This document shows positions 1 to 7,625 of a DNA stretch of 47,047 nt, one piece after another (position 1 is the first letter of the stretch; each line of letters begins with the position of its first letter). Location: assembly GCF_028712165.1 (NCBI RefSeq), contig NZ_JAQTQR010000011.1:1-47047 (forward strand). Direction: 5' to 3'. The translations under genes and the position numbers were made by a program. The stretch comes from Sulfuricurvum sp. (GTDB taxonomy: Bacteria; Campylobacterota; Campylobacteria; Campylobacterales; Sulfurimonadaceae). The notes beneath the pieces were generated by a model, which was given only the letters and a program-made list of their open reading frames with translations, ran no database searches and was not told where the DNA came from.

Positions 1-2
1 CT

Positions 3-680
3 CCCGAAACGGGACTTCGGGTACTCCATACCGTTCGGCAGATGAATCTGCCGATCTCACGGTCGGCATTTACGGCAGGAGAAACCGTCGTCGATTATCT
101 GGATGCATTCGATGTCGATCTCTTCCTCACGACCGATGTAGCCGATGCACAGCAGGTGATCGACAGCCGTACCTGCGCCGCCGCCGTCGTCAAAGCCCCG
201 CCCAAACAGATGGATTCGATCCCGGAGGGGCAAGTTAGGATCGCGTTTGACGGTGATGCGGTTCTGTTCGATGAGAGCAGCGAACTCCTCTTTAAACAAC
301 ACGGCATCGAAGCGTTTCATGCCGCAGAAGATGCAGCGCAGAATACGCCTCTGGGAGAAGGACCGTATGCGACGCTGCTCAAAAAACTCTCACGTCTCCA
401 AGACCGCCTCCCGATCCGTGTCGAGTATTCCCCTATCCGTATCGCCATCGTCACGGCACGCAACTCGCCTGCTGAGATGCGGGTGATCAAAACACTGCGC
501 GAATGGGGAGTCTATGTGGATGAAGCGTTTTTTCTCGGAGGGGTGGAAAAGAGCCGTGTATTAAAAGCGTTCAAACCCCATATCTTTTTCGATGATCAGG
601 ATGTCCACCTCGACAGTGCTTCACACGATGTGCCATCGGGAAAAGTACCTTATCACAGCGATTCATTGCTCAATAAATGA
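3..680 (+). CDS. 5'-nucleotidase (PF06189-like), 5' end outside window
   Basis: The reading frame is open back to the first bases of the window, and the residues before the first ATG (base 42) continue the family pattern, so the gene is cut by the left edge. The remaining part shows the SRSAFTAG and DVDLFLTT segments and the motif RIAFDGDAVLF with acidic residues expected to bind metal, followed by a late FFDDQDVHLD segment. These match the cytosolic 5'-nucleotidase family that dephosphorylates nucleoside monophosphates. About 225 residues are visible; the full family length is nearer 300. It ends just before a convergent pirin gene. Family assignment is firm; substrate preference cannot be read. 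Confidence 0.82.
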   Translation, partial: PETGLRVLHTVRQMNLPISRSAFTAGETVVDYLDAFDVDLFLTTDVADAQQVIDSRTCAAAVVKAPPKQMDSIPEGQVRIAFDGDAVLFDESSELLFKQHGIEAFHAAEDAAQNTPLGEGPYATLLKKLSRLQDRLPIRVEYSPIRIAIVTARNSPAEMRVIKTLREWGVYVDEAFFLGGVEKSRVLKAFKPHIFFDDQDVHLDSASHDVPSGKVPYHSDSLLNK

Positions 681-694
681 AAATTGTTTTGCTT

Positions 695-1411
695 TTACGG
701 TCTGTCCAACGGTACATCGAATAAAATCAAATGGGCATCTTTTTCTGCCCTGATTTCAAAAGTATCATCACAGATAACTTGAAGTTCATCGCGATGTTTG
801 AGCGTTTGCCCGCATACATTTACCTCTCCGTCAATCACCAATAGAAGTCTGCCGTGTCCCTTTTTGGTTGAATCCGACACAAGGGTATGTCCGGGAAATA
901 AACGGGCCGTCTTAATGCACACATCTTGATTTATCTGCATTGATTTTTTACGCCCGTCACCGCTCACAATGAGAGACCAGCGGTTCATTGTATCCAGACC
1001 ATTGCAATCGCGCTGCTGGTAATATGGCGGCAGCCCTTTTTCTTTCGGATGAATCCATATTTGGAAAAGTTCTACCCTCTCTGTCGACGATGGATTAAAT
1101 TCGGAGTGCTGAATACCGCTTCCAGCCGACATATACTGTATCTGACCGGCAGAAATGATACCTCGATTGCCAACCGTATCTTCATGTTCGAGCGAACCTT
1201 TCAATACAATCGTAATGATCTCCATATCTTGATGAGGGTGCATTTTAAAACCCCCTTCCGGTTCGATAATATCATCATTGATAACACGCAGGGCACCGAA
1301 TCCCATTCGATCACGGTTATGGTAATCGGCAAAACTAAAACTGAATCTGCTGTGCAACCAGCCGTGTTCAGCGGATCCCCGTTCATCAGCTTTATGAATC
1401 ACTGTTCTCAT
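695..1411 (-). CDS. Pirin family protein (YhhW-like bicupin)
   Basis: A 238-residue protein with the pirin N-terminal cupin: the HSRFSFSFADYH segment near residue 20, then MHPHQDMEIITIVLKG with the metal-ligand histidines and glutamate, and SAGSGIQHSE in the second half of the cupin. The C-terminal half is the second, degenerate cupin. Pirins of this size include E. coli YhhW, which has quercetin 2,3-dioxygenase activity in vitro; the physiological role is unsettled. The ATG is preceded by a G-rich ribosome site (AAGGGGG). It is a single gene, convergent with the nucleotidase and divergent from the PEBP-like gene. Confidence 0.88.
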   Translation of the reverse strand: MRTVIHKADERGSAEHGWLHSRFSFSFADYHNRDRMGFGALRVINDDIIEPEGGFKMHPHQDMEIITIVLKGSLEHEDTVGNRGIISAGQIQYMSAGSGIQHSEFNPSSTERVELFQIWIHPKEKGLPPYYQQRDCNGLDTMNRWSLIVSGDGRKKSMQINQDVCIKTARLFPGHTLVSDSTKKGHGRLLLVIDGEVNVCGQTLKHRDELQVICDDTFEIRAEKDAHLILFDVPLDRP

Positions 1412-1578
1412 TTTAACCCCCTTTTAGACAAGAGTTTGTACACCCTACCCCGATTTTGGTGTTGCTTTTATTGTTAATTTTATCATACTTATATAAATTA
1501 TTCCTTGCATAATATAATATAAAGAAACCGTTTATTTCATGATGTTACAATATGCATAATTTATCATAGGAGTTTTAA

Positions 1579-2121
1579 ATGCGTCTTTTATCTTTGATTA
1601 CAAGTATCCTATTGGCAGGTACAACTTCTCTGATAGCAGGAGAATTCACTCTGCACAGTAATGATCTCTCCGGCCAATTGACCAAAACTCAGGAATTCTC
1701 CGGATTTGGATGTGACGGACGGAATATCTCTCCCGAACTGCATTGGAGTGATGCCCCTAAGGGGACAAAAAGTTTCGCCGTAACGGTCTATGATCCTGAT
1801 GCTCCGACGGGGAGCGGATGGTGGCATTGGGTTGTCGTCAATATCCCTGCATCGGTGACATCCCTTCCGTCTGATTTTGGCAATATTGCAAAACCTCAAA
1901 AGCTCAATGTCATCCAAACCGTTACCGATTTCGGCAAAGCCGGATTCGGCGGAGCCTGCCCGCCTAAGGGCGATCATCCTCATCGTTATATGTTTACCGT
2001 CCATGCGCTCAATGTCGATCATCTCGATTTGGATGAGAAAGCCTCACCTGCGTTGGCAGGGTATATGATCAATGCCCACTCGATCGGCAAAGCGACAATG
2101 GTATCGTATTACGGACGATAA
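1579..2121 (+). CDS. Exported PEBP-like protein (YbhB/YbcL family)
   Basis: A 180-residue protein. Residues 1-21 form a signal peptide (MRLLSLITSILLAGTTSLIAG), so the product is predicted periplasmic. The mature part has the phosphatidylethanolamine-binding-protein fold markers: FGCDGRNISPELHW, the ligand-pocket DPDAPTGSGWWHWVV segment, and GGACPPKGDHPHRYMFTVHAL. These match the bacterial YbhB/YbcL group, whose ligand is unknown. A good ribosome site (AGGAG, 7 bases from ATG) sets the start. The AT-rich 167-base gap upstream is shared with the divergent pirin gene and probably carries both promoters. Confidence 0.9.
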   Translation: MRLLSLITSILLAGTTSLIAGEFTLHSNDLSGQLTKTQEFSGFGCDGRNISPELHWSDAPKGTKSFAVTVYDPDAPTGSGWWHWVVVNIPASVTSLPSDFGNIAKPQKLNVIQTVTDFGKAGFGGACPPKGDHPHRYMFTVHALNVDHLDLDEKASPALAGYMINAHSIGKATMVSYYGR

Positions 2122-2136
2122 TTCCTGCACCGTTTT

Positions 2137-4335
2137 CTAAACATCATACTCTTCACCAAGTTCAGAGCGAGTCAGTCTAAGCCGCTCTGCCAATACGGCA
2201 GCGAGTGAGAGCATAAAATGGAAAGATGCTTTTTTATGATGTTCGGAAAACAGATCGAAAGATTCGCGTGTTATACAATAGACATCGGTATCCGCTCCGG
2301 CGATGCTGTTGGTGTAATGCGGCACCCCTTCCAAAAATGAGAACTCTCCGAAAAAATTATTCTTTCCTACCGTACTGAGGTGAACACTCTTACGCTCCGG
2401 ATAGGGGAGCATAATACGAACCAAACCGCGTCGAATCAGAAATATTTCCCCGTTTCCTTCACCTTGGTTATAAATGACTTCCCCTTTTTTGTACGATCTA
2501 CACTCAACCAAACTGCGGATCTCATCAATCGTATCCGTTTTACGCCCTTTGAAAAGGTCAAACTCCCCTAATTCCAGAGGCAGCTCAGCACTGTCTTCGG
2601 CAATCGTTTCACCTATAATTTTATCTTCCGTCCATTCGATTGCATCATCAAGATCATCAAACACTTTGATCGGGCTCAAGTGTTTTAAAAGTCCGACATG
2701 ATTGAAATAACTCTCCACATCTTCACCTGTCGGTAACTTGTGAGGCAATCGGCATAAAAGGAGATAGCCCTCTTTATCGTGAAGAATATCTTTAATCTGC
2801 AAAAGAATATGGGCAGCCGTCAAATCAACCGTCTGAACCCGCTTCATATCGATAATGATGTATTTTTTGCTTTGTAAATCCTCGCGCAGCATCGTATAAA
2901 GCTGATTGGCCGTTCCGAAAAAAAGGCTTCCGTGCAGTTCATAGATAGAGAATTCATCTCCTTTTTCACGTAATATAGCATTCTCCTCCTTGCTTCGGAC
3001 GATTTTACTCCGAGCATCCGTTCCGTCTTGATGCCGATAAACAACCGAGGCCCCTATCTGCTGAATGATATACAAAAGAATCGCCAGCAACAATCCGACC
3101 CCGGCAGCAGCAATCAAACTAATGGTGAGGGCACTGATCGCCACTGCAACAATAATAAAAAAGTCCAAAGCCGTTTGGCGTGTTCGAAGGAGTTTGAAAC
3201 TATGACGGTCTATCATCCGAAATCCGACTACAATCAAAATCCCTGCCAATGCGGCAACCGGAATCCATGCGACAAACGAACCCAAAATAGCAAATGCGAT
3301 AATGGCCGTAATCCCCTCAATGAGCCCTGAAAGACGGGTCGTAGCACCGCTGGTCAAGTTGACCATCGTCGCCCCCATCATCCCCGATCCGGGCATACCG
3401 CCGACCAATGCTGTGAGGATATTACTCGAACCTTGCGCTATGAGTTCTCTATTCGAATTGTGAAACGAGTGGGTCATTGAATCCAACACGATGCAGGTTT
3501 TCAGCGTATCGATCGACAGTAATGCCGCTAAAGTCAATGCCGGAAAAAAGAGCAGATAGAAATCATGCCATGACAGATGCAGCATCTCTTGAAAATGGCG
3601 CATCAGAGAATGGATAAAATCACTGCTTCCTGCATTGCTTCCAAGCTCTCCGATGACAAACGGGTTGTTAGGCTGAAGCAAAGCAGGATCAATCATCCCA
3701 AGAGTAAAATACGCAACCACACCGACAGATAATGCAATTATAACCGCAGGAATGATCCGGAACAGTCGATCCGCATAGAGCATCGTCCCTATCGTTATGA
3801 GCCCTACAGTAATACTCTGCCATTGCCACAGGGCCGGGTATTGGAGAGATTTCCAAAAATGTACTCCCTGAGGAATACCCAAAAATTTGGGGGTCTGTGA
3901 TGCGACAATATACAAACCGACTCCGCTGAGATAACCGCTGACGACAGGAAAAGGCATGTATTTGATCAAGCGTCCCAATCCGACAGCACCGAAAAGTACC
4001 TGAAAGATACCGGCGAGAAGTGCGACGACCATCAGCATAACGATGATCAAATCAGGACCGAAATCAAGATTAGTGTAATTGAGGGCAAATGCGGATAAGA
4101 CTGCTGCTGCAGGGGCACTCGGAGCGGATATCAGGCGGTGTGTTCCCCCGGCCAACGATGCCGTGATACCAATCACCGCAACCCCTAAAATCCCGGCTAT
4201 CGCGCCGTAGGCACCGTAACTTTCTCCCATCGTTGCATAAATGGTCACACCAAAAGCGATAGCTGAGGGCATCGCCACCAGCATTGCGGCGGTTCCACCC
4301 CAAAAATCACCTGCAAAATTAGCTGTTTTAAACAT
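2137..4335 (-). CDS. SulP/SLC26 anion transporter with STAS and cyclic-nucleotide-like domains
   Basis: A 732-residue inner-membrane protein. Residues 1-430 hold the many membrane segments of the SulP fold (for example AMPSAIAFGVTIYATMG and GGMPGSGMMGATMVN). A STAS domain follows at about 465-570 (ELHGSLFFGTANQLYTMLRE, IIIDMKRVQTVDLTAAHIL). The last 130 residues resemble a cyclic-nucleotide-binding domain (YNQGEGNGEIFLI, FFGEFSFLEG). Known SulP proteins move sulfate, bicarbonate or other anions; the substrate is not readable here. The usual phosphate-binding arginine of the C-terminal domain appears replaced by His in VPHYTNS, so ligand binding is doubtful. The ATG at 4335 is chosen over the adjacent upstream TTG. 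Confidence 0.9.
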   Translation of the reverse strand: MFKTANFAGDFWGGTAAMLVAMPSAIAFGVTIYATMGESYGAYGAIAGILGVAVIGITASLAGGTHRLISAPSAPAAAVLSAFALNYTNLDFGPDLIIVMLMVVALLAGIFQVLFGAVGLGRLIKYMPFPVVSGYLSGVGLYIVASQTPKFLGIPQGVHFWKSLQYPALWQWQSITVGLITIGTMLYADRLFRIIPAVIIALSVGVVAYFTLGMIDPALLQPNNPFVIGELGSNAGSSDFIHSLMRHFQEMLHLSWHDFYLLFFPALTLAALLSIDTLKTCIVLDSMTHSFHNSNRELIAQGSSNILTALVGGMPGSGMMGATMVNLTSGATTRLSGLIEGITAIIAFAILGSFVAWIPVAALAGILIVVGFRMIDRHSFKLLRTRQTALDFFIIVAVAISALTISLIAAAGVGLLLAILLYIIQQIGASVVYRHQDGTDARSKIVRSKEENAILREKGDEFSIYELHGSLFFGTANQLYTMLREDLQSKKYIIIDMKRVQTVDLTAAHILLQIKDILHDKEGYLLLCRLPHKLPTGEDVESYFNHVGLLKHLSPIKVFDDLDDAIEWTEDKIIGETIAEDSAELPLELGEFDLFKGRKTDTIDEIRSLVECRSYKKGEVIYNQGEGNGEIFLIRRGLVRIMLPYPERKSVHLSTVGKNNFFGEFSFLEGVPHYTNSIAGADTDVYCITRESFDLFSEHHKKASFHFMLSLAAVLAERLRLTRSELGEEYDV

Positions 4336-4415
4336 CAAAGCAATCCCAAAAGTTTCTAAAATTATAAAAGAAATCTATTGTACCCAAAAACCGATATCAT
4401 GGTACAATCCCATCC

Positions 4416-5297
4416 ATGAAAACAGACCGTACCGATACCCGCAGAGGCATAACCTATATGCTGTTTGCCTCTTTTTTGTTTGCTCTTACCATGTTGTTTG
4501 CAAAACTCCTCTCAAGCTCGATGGGCTCGGTTGAGGTAACGTTTTGGCGCAACGCTATCGGTTTGATTGCGATAGGGATGTTTGTTCTTCGAAAACCGAT
4601 GCAAAATGTCGGCGGCAGACCGTTTACCCTCGTCTTTCGCGGAGTTATAGGAACCCTGGCTCTTTTGACATTTTTTTACACTATCAGTACTTCTACTCTC
4701 TCAAATGCCATTGTGTATGCCAAAACAGAACCTATCTTCACCTCGTTGCTCGCCTTTTTCCTGCTCGGTGAAAAATTAAAATTACCTGCCATATTTTCGG
4801 TATTCATCGGGTTTGCAGGCGTCGCGATGTTGAGCGGTATGAACATGGGGTATCTCCATATTATGGGAATTTTGACGGGGCTGCTCTCTGCATTGGCCTA
4901 CACGAGTGTCCGAAGCCTTAAAGCCTATTATGACGAGCGTACCGTCGTCCTCTCCTTTATGCTCTCCGGTGTACTCATCCCGGCGCTTTTAATGATTATT
5001 TCGGAATACACTACCTCTGAACTCTTTGCCTTTGCCCTCTCAAGATTTACCATCCCTCACGGTGTCGACTGGATTTGGATCATACTGATGGGAATTGCGG
5101 CAGCATATGGACAGATCTATATGACACGTGCCTATTTCTATGCCAAAGCGGGGATCGTCAGTACGGCAAGCTACTCCGTCATACTGTTTGCGACATTGTT
5201 CGGAATGATGTTGGGAGATCTCCTCCCGACGCCGATGGTTATTGCGGGAGGATTTTTAATCGTCCTTAGCGGAGTGATTCTTTCACGACAAAAATAG
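4416..5297 (+). CDS. EamA/DMT-family transporter
   Basis: A 293-residue inner-membrane protein with ten predicted membrane helices in two EamA repeats. The first repeat carries SSMGSVEVTFWRNAIGL and the second ends with GDLLPTPMVIAGGFLIVLSGVIL, both typical of drug/metabolite exporters of the RhaT/YdcZ type. The exported compound cannot be told. No ribosome site is visible; a TACAAT box lies at 4403-4408, only 8 bases before the ATG, so the message may be nearly leaderless. It is transcribed away from the SulP gene and convergent with the small membrane protein downstream. Confidence 0.88.
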   Translation: MKTDRTDTRRGITYMLFASFLFALTMLFAKLLSSSMGSVEVTFWRNAIGLIAIGMFVLRKPMQNVGGRPFTLVFRGVIGTLALLTFFYTISTSTLSNAIVYAKTEPIFTSLLAFFLLGEKLKLPAIFSVFIGFAGVAMLSGMNMGYLHIMGILTGLLSALAYTSVRSLKAYYDERTVVLSFMLSGVLIPALLMIISEYTTSELFAFALSRFTIPHGVDWIWIILMGIAAAYGQIYMTRAYFYAKAGIVSTASYSVILFATLFGMMLGDLLPTPMVIAGGFLIVLSGVILSRQK

Positions 5298-5304
5298 AAT
5301 ATCC

Positions 5305-5565
5305 TTACAATTTTTTTTCTATTTTATCAGCGATTGAATTCCCTAAACGATCCAATGGGGTATCATTCATTTGATCCTCAAAGCTTTTTGGATGAGTTTT
5401 AGTAGTGATATTTTTCTCAATATTAACTGTTTGATTCGACTCTTTTGAAACCTCTTCAGATACATTATTTTCTCTTGCTCTCTCTTCCAAATAGGAATCC
5501 AGAAAAAATGCTTTAAACATAAGCAAAACAATCGCCAAAATAATCAAATATACAAATTTCTGCAT
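5305..5565 (-). CDS. Small single-span membrane protein, unknown
   Basis: An 86-residue protein starting MQKFVYLIILAIVLLMFK, that is one N-terminal membrane span, followed by a charged tail rich in Glu, Asn and Lys. The reading frame extends further upstream to 5661, but GGAGAG lies 9 bases before the ATG at 5565, so this shorter start is preferred. No family is recognised. The gene is AT-rich compared with its neighbours. It sits between the end of the DMT exporter (7 bases away, convergent) and the MarR operon (divergent), so its promoter shares the MarR control region. Confidence 0.55.
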   Translation of the reverse strand: MQKFVYLIILAIVLLMFKAFFLDSYLEERARENNVSEEVSKESNQTVNIEKNITTKTHPKSFEDQMNDTPLDRLGNSIADKIEKKL

Positions 5566-5691
5566 TAAATCTTTCTCTCCAAATTCAATATTATTAATTA
5601 TAGAAGACATATTATCCAATATTGTTAAATAAACTAAAAAAAATAGATAGAAATAGAACAATTTAAGCTCTCTTAGAAAGAGAATATGATT

Positions 5692-5718
5692 ACTTATATA
5701 ATAGTTATTATAATAAGT
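5692..5718. promoter_or_regulatory. Imperfect palindrome, candidate MarR operator
   Basis: A 27-bp near-palindrome with arms ACTTAT / ATAAGT and AT-rich inner arms that match apart from one inserted base. It lies 49 bases before the marR-type start and upstream of the divergent small gene. An 11-bp direct repeat ATTTAAGCTCT occurs on both sides, at 5661-5671 and 5719-5729. MarR proteins bind AT-rich palindromes of this size and often repress their own operon; the link here is inferred from position. Confidence 0.5.
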
Positions 5719-5766
5719 ATTTAAGCTCTGCTGTTCTACAATCCCGAAAATTTAATAAGGATTGTC

Positions 5767-6204
5767 ATGAGTTTCGAATCCGACAAGTCAATAGGCTTTC
5801 TCATTGCGAAAGCACGAAATGTCCTCAAAAATGAATTCGAAAAAGAGCTCAAACCCTATTCTCTATCCTATGCTCACCGTATTATTCTCATTCGATTATG
5901 TGAAAAAGACGGTTTGACCCAAAAGGATTTGGCGGAAGATACCTATTTCGAACAGTCCAACCTTACCCTGATGCTCAATAAGTTGGAACTCAAAGGGCTG
6001 GTCGAGCGGGTTCAAAAAGAGAGTGACCGAAGAGCGTATCTCGTAACCATTACCCCTAAAGGGAGAAAGCTGAGAAATGCATTGGTTCAAATGGGTGAAA
6101 ATGTAATGGAAAGAGCGTTACACGGAGTCAATGATACACAAAAAACAGAACTTGCGAAATTGCTGCAATCCGTTCATGAAAATCTAAAAAGTACAAAACA
6201 ATGA
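5767..6204 (+). CDS. MarR-family transcriptional regulator
   Basis: A 145-residue winged-helix regulator. The recognition region is DGLTQKDLAEDTYFEQSNLTL (residues about 49-70 in part) and the wing is VQKESDRRAYLVTITPKG with the usual D-R-R-A. AAGGA lies close before the ATG. Its TGA overlaps the ATG of the outer-membrane efflux gene (ATGA), so it is translated as the first gene of the efflux operon. MarR proteins usually repress and are released by small aromatic compounds; this fits the AaeXAB-like genes behind it. The ligand is inferred, not shown. Confidence 0.92.
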   Translation: MSFESDKSIGFLIAKARNVLKNEFEKELKPYSLSYAHRIILIRLCEKDGLTQKDLAEDTYFEQSNLTLMLNKLELKGLVERVQKESDRRAYLVTITPKGRKLRNALVQMGENVMERALHGVNDTQKTELAKLLQSVHENLKSTKQ

Positions 6205-7622
6205 GATACAAAAGGCAACTTCTTGCACTGCTGCCGATTCTGTTACTGAGCGGCTGTGTACCAAAAATCAATAAAGCCGAACCGATTTCAGACAATACCG
6301 TCACAAGTGATATCGAAAAAAATATCACTATGTATGATACTGCCGATACTCAACTCGTACGTGATTGGTGGAGAGGCTATGGAGATACGCAGCTCGACAC
6401 AATCATTGCTGAAGCATTGTCGAATGCTCCGACACTTAAAAGCGTTGAAGCACGATATTCTCAGGCCAACAGTATCATCCAAAGCGTTGAGTCGCGCAAT
6501 ATGCCGCATCTTGCTGCAAAGGCAAGTGTTATCCGAGAACGCTTCAGCGAAAACCATATTTTCCCGGCACCTTTGGGAGGAAGCACGAACAATCAGTATC
6601 AGCCCTCATTGACTCTCGATTATGATTTTGACTTTTGGAATGAGCGCGGATCGCGAATACTTGCGGCAAAAAACAATGCGTACGCCCAAAAAGCAACGAT
6701 CGAAGCCTCCAAAATCGCTTTATCAAGCGCCATTTGTGAAACCTATCTCTCATGGAATTTTGATGAGCAAAAGCTGACTGTTTTGAGCACTTTGGAAAAA
6801 ACAACAACGGAAGAACTCGCCATCATCACCAGACAGCATCGCCTCGGACTGATCGATGCTACCGAAATCAACACTAAAAAAAGTGCCCTTTCCCAAATAA
6901 CACAACGGATAGCGGAACTCCATCGTGTGATTGAAGGGAAAAAAGAGAGTATCTGCGTATTGGCGGGGTTTCTCCCCTCTTATGCCGAAAGGATGAAAAC
7001 TCCTCATATCACCAATGCATTCAGTGCCCCTGTGCCGAAAGAGATAATGCTCAATCTCCTCGCACACCGTTCAGACGTTACTATCGCTAAATACATAGCG
7101 CTGAGCAAAAGCCAAATGATCGAGAATGCCAAAGCCAAGTTTTACCCTAATATCAGCCTCTCCGGGCTTATCGGGTTTACCTCTTTCAGCTGGGCAAGAC
7201 TGTTGGATCACTCCTCATACACTCCCTCTGCAGGTGTCGCTCTTTCGTTGCCGCTATTGGATTGGGGTGAGAGAAATGCGAATCTCCAAAGCAATGTAGG
7301 CGACTACAACAGCTCTGTATACGATTACAACCAAATCGTAATAAAAGCAGCGAATGAAGTTGTCGTATTGCTCAAGCAATCCAAACTGATCGAGTCCCAA
7401 CTGCAACTCCATCATGAGGATATGGATGCCCGCAATGCAAACGTAGCCATCAGTCGTAAAAAACACCAACTTGGATTGAGTAATAAGCTCCCATACCTTT
7501 CCGCCCAAAAGACAACGTTTGAGGGGGAGATTGAAACATACTCATTGATGGATACGAAGGCTTATATTCAAATCGAATTGATCAAATCTTTAGGCGCGGG
7601 ATATCGCGACACAAAAGAGTAA
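6201..7622 (+). CDS. NodT-family outer-membrane efflux lipoprotein
   Basis: A 473-residue TolC-like protein of the NodT/OprM type. The N-terminus is a lipoprotein signal with lipobox LLLSGC and the acylated Cys at residue 19. Two outer-membrane-efflux repeats follow, with the typical AEALSNAPTLKSVEARY in the first and RSDVTIAKYIALSKSQMIENAKAKFYPN in the second. It should form the trimeric outer-membrane duct for the FUSC/HlyD pump encoded next. It overlaps marR by 4 bases and precedes the FUSC gene by 3. Confidence 0.92.
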   Translation: MRYKRQLLALLPILLLSGCVPKINKAEPISDNTVTSDIEKNITMYDTADTQLVRDWWRGYGDTQLDTIIAEALSNAPTLKSVEARYSQANSIIQSVESRNMPHLAAKASVIRERFSENHIFPAPLGGSTNNQYQPSLTLDYDFDFWNERGSRILAAKNNAYAQKATIEASKIALSSAICETYLSWNFDEQKLTVLSTLEKTTTEELAIITRQHRLGLIDATEINTKKSALSQITQRIAELHRVIEGKKESICVLAGFLPSYAERMKTPHITNAFSAPVPKEIMLNLLAHRSDVTIAKYIALSKSQMIENAKAKFYPNISLSGLIGFTSFSWARLLDHSSYTPSAGVALSLPLLDWGERNANLQSNVGDYNSSVYDYNQIVIKAANEVVVLLKQSKLIESQLQLHHEDMDARNANVAISRKKHQLGLSNKLPYLSAQKTTFEGEIETYSLMDTKAYIQIELIKSLGAGYRDTKE

Positions 7623-7625
7623 TCG

